From Isoetes taiwanensis (Eukaryota > Streptophyta > Lycopodiopsida > Isoetales > Isoetaceae): DNA of 64,000 bases. The notes under the pieces were generated by a model. That model was not told the origin of the DNA and ran no database searches. It saw only the letters and a program-made list of their open reading frames with translations. This document shows positions 13,591 through 23,364 of this stretch, piece by piece. How positions within the stretch are numbered: the stretch's first letter is position 1; each line of letters opens with the position of its first letter. The stretch covers positions 2,953,799 through 3,017,798 of the forward strand of contig JAJEKV010000040.1 in assembly GCA_021234155.1 (NCBI GenBank), read 5' to 3'. Made by a program: the position numbers and the translations under genes.

Positions 13591-14830
13591 TCTAGTGATG
13601 ATAGGTGGATCGACCTTATGCAATTACTGTGCAATATGAGGTGAAGTTCATTTCAGCAAATGAAATGGTTTGCACCTTCGCATATCCTTAGCATATGCAT
13701 TGCATGTTACAGGCAAGTCATGTGATCGTTTATGGGTTGTATGTTACGGACGAGTCATGTGATCGTTGATAAATATCTACACGCTCAAGTTGGCTATTCT
13801 TTTTTGACCCCTTAAGATTGTATTGATGACGTGATCTATAATTATAGTCTCAATTAAAGATAAAGAACCATTATCCTTTTTGTGCATTCTAATAACCTAA
13901 CTTTACTTTGCACGTCTTTAAAAAAGGGGGACTAACTTATCAATAACAACACTAGAAATTGTTGAAGCATGCAAGGTATCAATGTCTTGATTTACTCATG
14001 TTTTATCGAAAAAAAAGGATGGTTGCTAATTCAGACGATTATAGAGGAAGAGAACATAGCACCATGTGAATTTAGTTGAGGAATTTAACAAATGTTGAAA
14101 ATTAACAACGGACCAAAATGCAACTACCTAATCAACATTAGAGCATATCCAATGCTCTCATGGCTCGAGCCAATCAAATTGGCCATTTTGGGGATGGATA
14201 GAGGTGTTTTCAATCATTCACGTCTCCATTGGCATCTTCACACGACAGTAGTCTACTCATGTTTGTGGGGTAGATAGATAGATAGATTCACAAAGACCAA
14301 ATTGGCCATGGGACCCAAACAACAAAAGGAGCATGGAAACCCAAAAATTATAAAGAAAAAGATAATGTTAATGCTAAACAAATAAATTTAAGGGGAGAAA
14401 AATAAATCTAGTAGCGACATTATTGGACTAACTGGCAGTGATGTCTTTTGTAAATCTTTTTCTTTTTTTGATGGATGGTGTGGTGAGGTATATGTTTTCA
14501 ATTTCAGATCCTCCTTCGAGTTATCTTATAACATGCACGAGTGCTTCTTCCTTTTTTGGCTTATTGGCTTATGTCTCGAGGCCCTAGTTTATCATTAGAG
14601 TTTTCCTGAACAACTTGAAAGATTCCTCTATAACCACCTTTTATATTTTTTCCGCCATCTTCTTGAGGAGCTAGGGATGTTCCTATAGTGGTCCTTTTCA
14701 TGCATACATCTTTTGGAGGAACTCAATGAATCTCCCAAATATGGCGAGGACACTAGACAAGAACTGTTGTTTGAAGATGCTGATGAAGATATGAATGATT
14801 AGAATCTTATATTACTGCACTTCACCCTTA
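13591..14830. other. Intergenic stretch with no supported gene
   Basis: AT-rich sequence with a short GATA microsatellite at 14271-14286. Nothing else could be supported. Confidence 0.5.
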
Positions 14831-15185
14831 GAATGCCGATCCAATGGCTCCGATCGATGGTATTCTAATTATGAGTCGAAAAATGGTCGATCAAAAGAGA
14901 ACTTGTAGGTTTACAAACCTAATTGCAGCTATCATCCAAGGTTGCTTGATTTTCGTTCTCATATGTGTCCATAACTAGAATCAAACTTTATTTGAGACTT
15001 ATATCATCTGTATATATACCATAAGCTATAATACACTATAAAATAACATTACCCTACTCATTGGACTCCATCAATTCATATTATGATTTGAAGCTTGTTG
15101 GGCTTCCTCAATAACTTGCTAAAAGAAAGTCACACAGTCGAGGAAGCATCCATTGTTACAATTAGGGAAATATTTAAATCTAGCA

Positions 15186-15772
15186 ACGCCATCGATCCAA
15201 GCCATCGGATCGATATTCTCGAATGGGGGAGCATGTATCTCTCCCATGCATGCATGCATGCATGCATTGCATGCATTTTCTGGGGCTCTGGTTCATTTGG
15301 GAATCGCCATTTCTTGCAGGTTCTTCATCGACTTCTCATCGGTATTTTCTCCTCTCTCAACAGTCCCTTGACTCTCTTTCTTTGATATCAGGCAGGGGAG
15401 GGGCCTCTCCCTACTTGGTTTGACAATTTGACATCCTTTTTCCATGTTGTGACATGTTCTTCCCCGATCTTGTCCTTTTTTTGGGCCATCCTTCAACCTT
15501 CGACCTCGATCCCGGTTTGATAAGGAAGTTCTCTTTTTGTTGGGAGCTCTTGTCTGTTATCATGCGAGCCCTTATTCAAGAATGCCATCGATCCGAGCCA
15601 TCAGATCGGTATTCTCGAATTGGTGAGCATGCATCTCTCCCATGCATGCATGCATTGCATGCATTTTTTGGGGCTCTGGTTCATTTGGGGATCATTATTT
15701 CTTGCAGGTTCTTCATCGACTTCTCGTCGGTATTTTCTTCTCTCTCAGCAGTTCCCTTGACTCCCACCCATC
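15186..15772 (+). repeat. Two head-to-tail copies of a dispersed repeat with a near-palindromic start
   Basis: Copy 1 starts at about 15186 and runs to about 15580; copy 2 starts immediately after (15581-15772). Each begins with an inverted repeat of the form CGATCC(G/A)A-GCCA-TCGGATCG, then an (ATGC)n palindromic stretch, then CTCTGGTTCATTTGGG, then TTCTTGCAGGTTCTTCATCG. A minus-strand copy is at 53041-53254, and a lone near-palindrome is at about 14836-14863. The family is not recognised; TTCTTGCAG resembles a splice acceptor, so it may derive from a transcribed leader. Confidence 0.75.
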
Positions 15773-15799
15773 CTCCCTTAATGTGTATATTATTGTAAA

Positions 15800-15910
15800 T
15801 TTTGTTTTTTGTCGCGTGGCATGCGTGACCAGCCCCTCGCTTTTTCGAGGTGTAAATGTTGTTTTTTGTCGCGTGGCACGCATGACCAGCTCCTCGCTTT
15901 TTCAAGGTTT
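15800..15910 (+). repeat. 57-bp tandem duplication with small hairpin
   Basis: Two units with a period of 57 bp (GTCGCGTGGCA at 15811, GTCGCGTGGCACG at 15868). Each carries a short stem CCTCG-CTTTTT-CGAGG, imperfect in the second unit. The pair lies about 180 bp outside the left TIR of the large element. Confidence 0.7.
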
Positions 15911-16085
15911 TTTCTCTATTGGTTTTTTGTTGGTGATGTGCAGGTCCAGGGGTGATGCGCGACTTCGGTATTCTCTCTAGAGCGTCGGTTTTTTTTGTGG
16001 GAACATTTAGCAGCCTTGCGTTGTCCAAGCCCCTTGTCGAGATTTTATCTTTAGGGTTTTTCCTCGAAAACCCGAAAGGGCGAGG

Positions 16086-16117
16086 CATTAGAGTTTTTTT
16101 GAGGTCAAATAAGGGCC
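16086..16117 (+). repeat. Left terminal inverted repeat
   Basis: 32 nt beginning CATTAGAGTTTTTTTGAGG and ending AATAAGGGCC. It is the exact reverse complement of 28935-28966. Past it the two ends diverge after a few loosely similar bases. Confidence 0.9.
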
Positions 16118-16488
16118 CTTACTCGATGCCACGTCAAAAAGCTCGCGGCCAATGGGGAGCCGAGCTTGTACAGAGTTTCTTTACCGAGTCTTGGTTTCGC
16201 CATTCCAGGTGTCAACTGCCGGTAACTTTGGTAATATCCGTGCCTCTAGCTTCGGATGTCAGATTACACACGTGGCAATTATGACCGTTAGCTCCCGCCC
16301 TCAATTCCCGCTCAGGTGTTTTCCTCAACAGAGTTTGCACGAAGATCGATTGCCCGTGCCAAGGGAACTGCTTTGACCTGCGGCAAAGTGAGTTTCGACC
16401 ACAGAAAAACTTCGATCAAGGTAAAATCGCGGAGCCTCTCCTAGTATTTCGATTCCGCTCCACATTTTGATTTGAATTCTATGACTAG

Positions 16489-17702
16489 ATGGCTATAAGC
16501 TCTATCACAGTCGGAAATGACTTTGAAAGCTTCATGGTGTCGATCGGGAGCTTTGTTACACTCCAACCTGCAATGCAAGGTGAATGGCGAGTCAAAAGAT
16601 GCAGGGAGAGAAATGATGTTTCTGCACATTGGAAGGCTTTGGTGGTCGATTTTCGATCAGGCAAAGAGATATTTGTACAAGTAAGGCATGTATACACTCC
16701 AACAGATATGGCAAAAGAAAAAATAAGCAAGCGACGAACTTTCCCACGGTTAGAAGCAAATTGTGAGTGTATACTTCTATGCAATCCATATTTAAATTAG
16801 TTCAGTTACTTATCCAATTCATTCCTATTCTCTCAGGTTTGTGTATATCTGATGTGAAGAACACAGTCTCTTCACACTCGATAAGTAGTGTATTCCATTG
16901 CTTTCACCAAGATATGGGCTCCTTGTTGTTCGAAGGTAGCACACCAGTGCAGCTCAGAGAAAGGGGTATATGGTTCTGGAGGTATGAATACTCTCCACGA
17001 AGATCCAAGCTAATTGAGCTTCCATTGCCCAGCCTGTCCGATTTATACTGCAGGCCTCTGGATGCCACTTCTATCTTATTAGCACGGAGTAAGTTGTCGC
17101 AGGAAATGTTCACCGCATTGAAGGAGAAGGGAGGAGTCTGCGGGCATGTGAAGATAAATTTAGGAATTGATCTGTTCATTACCTTATTCAAGAGCGCCGA
17201 CAATGTTAAGAAGACCTTGAAGATGTTTACAGTTCAACAATCGGTGGATAGTTTTTTAGATAGTCTATTTCTTGAAGGTTGGAGTGCTCGACTTCACGAT
17301 GGAGCTGAATCTGTTGAATGCAGGATAAGTCGAGACACGGTTCGGTTCAGATATTGTATTCGGAAGCAAACGCTGTATGTCACTTTGAAGTATAGGAGAT
17401 GGTGAAATGTTCATGAAGGAAGAAAGTACGTCTGAATTCCTGTAGAACAAGATGACAATGATGGCACTCATTCCGTTGTCATAGACTTGAACATTCATAA
17501 GGATAATCAGTTGTTCAAAAGTCTGAGAGCGGAGAGCGAGTGGTCTCTATTCGATGTTCGGCGGCAATTAGAGTTTGAGACTGACTTAAATTTCTTCCAT
17601 TTTATGATAGACGGCCAGAAGGTGGGAAAGCGCAGAGAAGAATGCTGTAATTTGGGGTCATGCATGCCACCCAAAGTCATATCTGTATATGAATCTATGT
17701 AA
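16489..17702 (+). CDS. BAH-like domain protein of the TIR element (two in-frame TGAs)
   Basis: Exon 1 is 16489-16762. A 74-nt GT-AG intron (GTGAGT ... CTCTCAG, 16763-16836) joins it in frame to exon 2 at 16837. Around the junction the protein reads VRHVYTPTDM ... RLEANCLCISD ... SHSISSVFHCF, the pattern of the C-terminal half of a BAH domain (NELFLSDH-type strand followed by SI..xC.V); GSFVTLQP at the N-terminus fits its first strand. BAH domains bind histone tails or nucleosomes, so a nuclear, chromatin-binding role is inferred. The frame meets TGA at 17403-17405 and 17433-17435, then stays open to 17702 and ends with LNFFHFMIDGQKVG, a ubiquitin-like-looking strand pattern. Both TGAs could come from CGA by one transition. 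Without them the protein would be ~380 residues; with them it stops after RRW. Confidence 0.6.
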
Positions 17703-17786
17703 TATAAATATAAGTGATTGTTAATTGGAGATCTATTGTATATTAATTGCAAACATTTGCTTTCATTGGAATATAAGACTTAAAGT

Positions 17787-18080
17787 AACGATGGTGCGAA
17801 ATTGTGTACAACATAAAATATGGATGTTGTATTTTCACACCGTACTTACGGTGCGAAATTGTGGATATCAGAAAATTTGGAAGGGCTATTTTCGCACCAT
17901 AGCCACGGTGCGAAAATGTGACTAGCATAAAAAATGAAAGGGGTATTTTCGCACCGTAGCCACGGTGCGAAATTGTACATAGAATAAATTATCGAGGTCT
18001 TGTTTTCGCACCGTAGCCACGGTGCGAATTTGTGTATAGCATAAATTAAGGAAGTGTTATTTTCGCATCGTTGCCACGTT
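17787..18080. repeat. Palindrome array A (57-bp period, ~6 units)
   Basis: Units centre at about 17845.5, 17902.5, 17959.5, 18016.5 and 18073, each 57 bp apart, with a half-unit near 17795. The best copies (17947-17972, 18004-18029) are near-perfect palindromes, TTTCGCACCG-TAGCCA-CGGTGCGAAA. Spacers of ~31 bp are A-rich and related to one another (TTGTGTATAGCATAAATTA type), unlike CRISPR spacers. The array fills the gap between the BAH-like gene and the orphan gene. Confidence 0.95.
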
Positions 18081-18160
18081 GTTAGTCTCTCTTGCAAATC
18101 AAGCCGCTACAAAGGCGCTCACATTCAAACTGTCATAAATCGAGGCGCTGCTCCACGTGA

Positions 18161-19675
18161 ATGGCAAATAGCGGGTCAGATAAGGCATGGGAGCTGTTTA
18201 GCGCATGGTATGAAAAAATAGTGGACAAAGAACGGGATTTTCGTCAGAAGCATCCAAAAGAGTTCGAGGAGGAGCTAGAGGAACCAGTGGATGCAACCAC
18301 TATATATAATAATTTTTGCCTAACAGTAGACATTATGGCAGAGTGTAACAGGTTTAATGATGCATATGGCGGCATCCTTCATAGCTTCATGGCTAGAGCT
18401 GGTCCTGACGTGAAACCATGTCCTGTGACTGGTTTGCCTTCACTAAGTATGCAAGCTTTAATTAAGATGTTTCCGAAACTTGATCAAGACCGAATTAGAA
18501 GGTTCTTGAAGAGATTACCTGCAAAACTGTGCAGGCAAGAGGGCAAGGAAAGTTTTTTCAGCCTAGATATCATGTTCAGCACATACATGATTTACACTAA
18601 GCCAAGCAAAGATGCCAGTTCTTCTTCAAGTGCACAGATCGCTCAAATAGAACGCCCCGCCTCACCAGTAGAGGAGCCAATAGATCCTGAGGAAGAGAAG
18701 CTCATACTGAAAAATGAGGAGAACGAGGTTCTGGAAGAGGAGGTCTCCGAGAAAAAATTGTCTACTTGGGGGTTATCAGAAGCATATCCCATCCATGTAG
18801 GTGGGAAACCATACTTGTTGCTGCCGGACATATCTGAGGTGACAGGGTTGAGAGAAGACGAGATATTGGGCCAGATATATGCGCATGTTATAGGCCTGGG
18901 AGGACTCATAGACTTTGAGACTGATGTCCCCAGACAAATGATGGAGGTTGTGACTTATGATGGATCCTCAATATCTCCAGAGGATGGATTTGAAATTGTC
19001 ATGCAGCAAGCTGAAGCAGGGTATGAAGCAGTGAAAGATGTCAAATTTGAAGCTGCTAGCTCTTCAAACACTGATCCTGTGTTCATAGAATGCGAGCTGT
19101 CGAAGTCCTCTTTCAAAATAACAAACCCAGCTGTTGTCGACCGGGACAAGAGAGAGGTATTTATCTGGTTTCATTTTTTATTTCTTCTTGAATCTGATGT
19201 TTCTTTTATGCAGGAGTTATTTATTGATGACTTCTGTGCAAGGCATCAGTGAGTCACCCTAAGTCGGGACACCAGTATTGCACATTACATGGGCTACCTT
19301 CACAAGAGGGAAATTATTGTGTTTCACAATAAATATAGTCCATCTGGAGTACAGGAGGTCCTCAAGCTTAAAGCTCTGTCCTTAGCTGGCAACCACGTGC
19401 CCCTAGCCGCAAACTATGATCGAGTTATAGCAGTAGATAGGGCTATCGCCGTGTATGTCTTCGGGGGCTTCAAAATGTACTCTCTCCTTGCAAATAAAGC
19501 AGCTCTAGGCTTGAGTGGAGCGGACAAGGAAGCACTGCGCTTGTCCTGTGCACAGAAGGACCCTGACATATTGTATCTGTTAGATGCAATTGGGGCTGGA
19601 GTAAAGGAAGAGGACTTAGAAGAATTTGATTCGGGTACTCCAGGCCCTGATGCCAAGAAAAGGAAATGTACTTGA
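18161..19675 (+). CDS. Orphan acidic protein of the TIR element (one in-frame TGA)
   Basis: The start ATG at 18161 follows array A by ~80 bp. The frame is open to a TGA at 19250-19252 and then again to 19675. A 57-nt candidate intron (GTATTT ... TTTTATGCAG, 19157-19213) would remove a T-rich hydrophobic segment and keep the frame. The N-terminal ~160 residues are helical and charged (KAWELFSAWYEKIVDKERDF ... RRFLKRLPAKL). An acidic linker with SSSSS and EEE runs follows, then a second globular-looking region (WGLSEAYPIHVGGKPYLLLP, and further on GLREDEILGQIY). After the TGA comes a region with RAIAVYVFGGFKMYSLLANK and a C-terminal KKRKC resembling a nuclear localisation signal. No family is recognised. 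The TGA may be a decayed CGA; a second tiny intron starting GTGAGT at 19249 is an alternative. Confidence 0.6.
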
Positions 19676-19870
19676 AAAACTTTTGTATTAATATAATATC
19701 TTTTCTATAAAATTCATGAATTGTTTTTATATGACAAAATTGCTTTTGTATGATTGTTCATCTATGATATTCATTAATTGTTAGAATTCAATGTCAGCAA
19801 TAAATCCTTGTTAGATGTATATGTTAGGTCTTCTTTAATGGTGAATTCAGTCATTTCCATGTATGTACAT

Positions 19871-19990
19871 CAGGAGCGTAGCCACGGTGCGAGAACAGGA
19901 TGTCGGCAGTTTTTGGACTGCCTTATTTCAAGATCAGTGGCTACTGGTCGGTCTTGAGATGTCGGCAGCTTTTGGACTCGCCTGACAAGA
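19871..19990. repeat. Single degenerate palindrome unit plus short repeats
   Basis: One partial unit (GCGTAGCCACGGTGCGAGA) lies in the gap between the orphan gene and the DUF8039-like gene. After it GATGTCGGCAG(T/C)TTTTGGACT occurs twice (near 19909 and 19957), and CAAGA(C/T)C/GGTCTTG motifs form weak inverted repeats. Confidence 0.6.
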
Positions 19991-20087
19991 CCGCGGCTAC
20001 TATGGATATTTTTTAGTCTAGGGGTTTATGGGATCGGGACAGACAATATTGCTTATTTGAATTTCTTCTCCTTGCTAAAATCCGCTC

Positions 20088-20849
20088 ATGTCCATGGAAG
20101 GCGCTAGCTCTGAAATCCCACAAAATGAGGCGCTTGACCAGCGCCAGAATGTTGACGAGGTCATTACTAGCAGCGCCGAGACTGCTATTCCCATCACAGA
20201 GGCCGAGACAGTTATTCCCATCACAAGCCAGCAGATGGACGTAGATGAGACTGTCCTTCCAGAAGGGTTCGGGCAAAGCTTTGGAAATGTCGTCCATACG
20301 ATTAATAATAGTGTGGACGAATATTTCCAAAACCCGAACGTGTTTCCTACTCGGGTCTCCTTGATGAGCGCCGGTAAGGTTGTTGTGGAAGGAGTTTTCC
20401 GTGAGGCCACTGTCTGCCACAATATTCCAGTTCCAGACGACTGTATTGTGGTATCAGTGGACACAGCTCTGGATCCAACAGCCAGTCTGCCCTTTCCCAC
20501 CCCTGGAGCGGAGACAATAGAGGAAGTCGTCGGGTCATACGTCATGTGGCCCAGGCTGATGACATCCATGTCGGGCACGGAGAAACGGCCATTCCAGTTC
20601 TTGTGTAATGAGCTGGATTACATGCTGAAACCACGGGGAGGGAGGGGGGGGAGGGGTTTCTACACACGGCCAGGTGCTGTGGCAAGTTGACCAGGGCCAT
20701 GGTGCCCAGTGGCTGCTGAATCAGGTTACCCCCTCGTCTAACACGTTGGGACCACGACTGCATTCCAAAATGTATGGCAGTAGTGAGGGGGAGGAACAAG
20801 AGCACGAAGAGAATCTGCTAGGGCAGCATTATGGAAGTGCAACATGATC
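20088..20849 (+). CDS. DUF8039-like protein, frameshifted at a G-run
   Basis: The 200-codon frame 20088-20690 has a low-complexity, DE-rich N-terminus and then a compact domain: RVSLMSAGKVVVEGVF ... VCHNIPVPDDCIVVSVDTAL ... LPFPTPG ... EEVVGSYVMWPRL. The order of strands and the closing W-P resemble DUF8039, a domain known next to plant transposase genes; this call is from memory of the pattern and is moderate. The frame then enters a G homopolymer (about 20638-20655, encoding RGGRGGRG). In the +1 frame past this run, good coding continues for ~55 codons (QVDQGHGAQWLLNQV ... EGEEQEHEENLLGQHYGSAT) to TGA at 20847-20849. An indel in the G-run probably truncated a longer protein. The restored end would overlap the H3-like start by 19 nt. 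Confidence 0.5.
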
Positions 20850-21490
20850 AGCATCAGCTGGACCAGCATGATCAGCAGGACCAGCATGATCAGCATCAGC
20901 AGGACCAGCATGATCAGCAGGATCAGGTTGATCACGGGCAGCCCAGTTCCAGTGGAGCAGGTACTAGGAAGCCCATTTCCCGGCATAAGCATAAATCCAC
21001 GCCGAAGAAATCCGGCCCGGCAAAGCCTCCTAAGCTTGTTCCTAGTTGGAGACAAGCTGAGAGAGATGCAGCCAAGGAGACAGATAAGCTTGGGAATAAG
21101 CGGAAGCCGAAGGTAGGGGAGCTTAGTATTAGATATGGTGGCCCTGAGAAGATAAAGGGTGCTCCTCCTGGCACTCAGGCTTTAAGGGAGATTAGGTACT
21201 GGCAGGCACGCACCCAGCCTCTGATTCCCAAGCTTGCCTTCGCTAGAATGGTCAGGTACGAGATGCGGGCCATTATTGAGAGGAGGAAGGAATCAAGGAG
21301 GAAGAGGAGGGAGAGAGCACCAGACTTCGTCCCGATGGTGGAGGAGGAGGTGAATAGAATCCAAGCAGAGGCCTTTGATATACTGCAAGAGGCAGCAGAG
21401 GCTCATCTAATTAGCCTCTTTGAGGACAGTGTCCGCTGTTGTGTGCACAGAGGACGTGTTACTGTGCAGGCCCTTAGGATCCTTTTGTAA
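20831..21490 (+). CDS. Divergent histone H3-fold protein
   Basis: This 219-residue protein ends in an unmistakable but very divergent H3 core. Residues ~114-147 match alpha-N and alpha-1 (GTQALREIRYWQ ... LIPKLAFARMVR, against GTVALREIRRYQ ... LIRKLPFQRLVR in canonical H3). Residues ~176-209 match alpha-2 (ILQEAAEAHLISLFEDS ... CVHRGRVTV, against ALQEASEAYLVGLFED ... AIHAKRVTI). Loop 1 carries an insertion of ~20 residues rich in R and E, and alpha-3 is cut short, ending LRILL. The N-tail is long: a (H/D/Q)-rich repeat of ~35 residues, then a basic K/R/P-rich part (RKPISRHKHKSTPKKSG). ARTKQTARKS-type modification sites are absent. Placement in a nucleosome as an H3 or CENH3-like replacement is inferred. 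The start at 20831 could instead be an internal Met, because the H/D/Q repeat may be untranslated. Confidence 0.85.
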   Translation: MEVQHDQHQLDQHDQQDQHDQHQQDQHDQQDQVDHGQPSSSGAGTRKPISRHKHKSTPKKSGPAKPPKLVPSWRQAERDAAKETDKLGNKRKPKVGELSIRYGGPEKIKGAPPGTQALREIRYWQARTQPLIPKLAFARMVRYEMRAIIERRKESRRKRRERAPDFVPMVEEEVNRIQAEAFDILQEAAEAHLISLFEDSVRCCVHRGRVTVQALRILL

Positions 21491-21608
21491 CTTCTTTTTG
21501 GTTGTTAATATATGAGTGTTTTAATATTTATCGTTATGAGTGTTTTATATTTATCTATAATTATTTGCTATTCTATTTATTGCGGCTGTGTATTTATCTA
21601 CTAGTGTT
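21491..21608. other. 3' flank of the H3-like gene
   Basis: AT-rich, with TATGAGTGTTTTA(A/T)ATTTAT repeated twice (near 21513 and 21537). This could supply polyadenylation signals, but no defined signal was assigned. Confidence 0.3.
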
Positions 21609-21743
21609 GACCGTGGGCACGGTGCGAAAATGACTATTCCACATTCTGTGGGAAGGTCTATTTCGCACCGTCGCCACGGTGCGAAAATAGTAGTTTCAAA
21701 GTTTTTGGAGGGCGCAATTTTGCACCGTGACTACGGTGCGAAA
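21609..21743. repeat. Palindrome array C (3 units, 57-bp period)
   Basis: Units centre at about 21616.5, 21673.5 and 21730.5. The middle copy (21661-21686) is TTTCGCACCG-TCGCCA-CGGTGCGAAA. The first lacks its left arm. Two of the spacers share ACTATTCCACA/ACTGTTCCACAC. Confidence 0.95.
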
Positions 21744-21962
21744 TAGACTGTTCCACACACTGCAAAGAGAATGCTTATCTGAATTTAGAATCTACATGTA
21801 AGGAAAATGGCCAAGAGCTTTCCAAATTGAAAATGTGCGGTAAATAAATGGATCACATGTATCACTTATGGTTACATACTTATAACTAGCGAATGTCTGA
21901 AATACTCTAGTAACAGAATTTAGAACTCATATAAGAGGCATAGCATACATGAATACAGAAGT

Positions 21963-22247
21963 TCATTCGCACTCGGGCTCATCATGAGCAGGTGGTTGAG
22001 TGATGCTATTAATCTCATAGACGCGACCCTCTGGAACCCGATGAAGGTGGATAACAACATGATAAAACCCAGAGGAAGAACGATTTCGACCCTCTGCTAC
22101 TCCTTCCAGCCAGGGAGAAAGGGGGATACCCCTCTGACAACATCTATAAAGATCATTAAATGTCATAGTGCAAGTAATAGAGTCTATATCTTCGGGACGA
22201 GGAGGCAAGGTAGACCCCCTGTAATAAGAATAACAAGGCCGAGACAT
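21963..22247 (-). CDS. Small orphan ORF, possible terminal exon
   Basis: On the minus strand an ATG at 22247 opens 94 codons (MSRPCYSYYRGSTLPPRPED ... PPAHDEPECE). The sequence is polar and balanced, unlike random AT-rich reading. A pyrimidine/CAG acceptor-like sequence (TTCATTGCAG) lies just upstream, so this could be the last exon of a leftward gene. It lies between two palindrome-array gaps of the TIR element. A competing plus-strand frame (21984-22421) is also open. Function unknown. Confidence 0.3.
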   Translation of the reverse strand: MSRPCYSYYRGSTLPPRPEDIDSITCTMTFNDLYRCCQRGIPLSPWLEGVAEGRNRSSSGFYHVVIHLHRVPEGRVYEINSITQPPAHDEPECE

Positions 22248-22439
22248 AGCAAATGGATGCCTTCTGCAATGAATGAAGCTGTACTTATATCGAACAAAAT
22301 TATTGACATGCACTGTAGCAGCATTATTGGTTATATATACAAGCATAATGTACAAAATACACATGTAAATATAATGTACATATATAGTATAAGTATATAT
22401 ACCTGGTTTCTCTTTAAATAGCCATCTATGCCTTCATTG

Positions 22440-22576
22440 TCTTTGTCTCCTTCTTGTTTGCATGCTCCTTGCCTCCCTGTCCGCTTCTTGTTGCTCCTTG
22501 TCTCCCTGTCTGCTCCTTGTTTGCTCCTTATTCAGTAGCTTTGTTGTTCCTTGTCTGCTCCACTAGTTTATTGCAA
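22440..22576 (+). repeat. C/T-rich leader before paralogue 1
   Basis: Imperfect repeats of TGCTCCTTG and TCCCTGTC run up to TTGCAA-ATG at 22577. The same kind of leader, longer, precedes paralogue 2, so leader and gene were probably duplicated together. Confidence 0.7.
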
Positions 22577-23123
22577 ATGGTAACTTTGCAAGAACATCCT
22601 CGCTGGGCTGATCCGGAATACCTGCAAGCATGTGGCAGAATAAATACGTGCACTTTTGATGAATTTTTTAGCAACTTTTGGGAGCATCGCTGGCGTCACG
22701 GTCCAACCACAGAGCTTGCAAGGCAGCTGATCAACTTCATTATCGATCGCTATATTGTCATCTCCCTCCACTGCAGGAGATCAGTTCGAGTCATGCAAGG
22801 ATCACTCTAAGTGCTTTGGGACTTCTTGAATCCCCCTCAGATTTAGAAGATAGGCTAGAACAGTTGAAGGACATGCTTTTCCATGGTTTCATGGCCTACT
22901 CTCTGGATCACTATGTACCTCTGGTCATTCCTACTAGTGAAAAGAATAGGATTTATATCCTCATTGAACTTTACAACTTCCATTACAAATCTTTTGTGGA
23001 TATTGGTAAGCTCCTATTCCGTTCCCTTGACTCAACATCCTGTGGTTACTGTCTAAATTCCCCACCTGGGATACAATTCCTTGGGATACACGTGACCTAT
23101 GGCTACATAGCACACATCACATA
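22577..23123 (+). pseudogene. Unknown-family paralogue 1 (frameshifted)
   Basis: The start context TTGCAA-ATG is the same as in paralogue 2. The first ~60 codons align with it: FDEFFSNFWEHRWRHGPTTE here, ELFDHFLEWRLRHSPTKE there, followed by LARQLINFIIDRY against LAMELINFILERF. Near 22755-22760 a net loss of about 4 nt shifts the frame. The match then continues in the other frame (ALGLLESPSDLEDRLEQLKD ... GFMAYSLDHYVP ... YNFHYKSFVDIGKLLF). A second shift near 23040 precedes WDTRDLW, which matches WDMRELW. The gene is therefore dead, but it confirms that the family was under coding constraint. Function unknown. Confidence 0.7.
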
Positions 23124-23364
23124 ATACGTACATATCACAGGTAAAGATACTCCATTGGAATTATGTATATAAACTGGTATAAACCTACGATTTTTATAGA
23201 AATTAAGTATATAAGCAAGTGATTTCCGTGTAATTAAGTAACATCCTTATATTATCATGTATTATCTTGGCAATAATTTTCCTTTTAACTTTTAGTGTAA
23301 GTGAATGATTTCTTCTACCATTTTCCTTGTAGTTTCTCATGTGATTGTTCTATTTGTGGTCATA
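23124..23364. other. 3' flank of paralogue 1
   Basis: AT-rich, no ORF or signal assigned. Confidence 0.4.

Noticed and set aside
15952-16284. ORF reading across the left TIR
   Set aside because: No coding character, and it crosses the element boundary defined by the TIR.
16592-17203. Minus-strand ORFs opposite the BAH-like gene
   Set aside because: Shadows of the spliced plus-strand gene, which has consistent phase across its intron.
17402-17444. Tiny intron removing both TGAs of the BAH-like gene
   Set aside because: A GT...AG pair exists (GTGAAATG ... CTGTAG), but it is only 43 nt and splicing it creates a new TGA at the junction.
21984-22421. Plus-strand 145-codon ORF opposite the small minus-strand ORF
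   Set aside because: Ends in low-complexity AT-rich DNA and lacks a plausible start context; the minus-strand reading is slightly better, though neither is strong.
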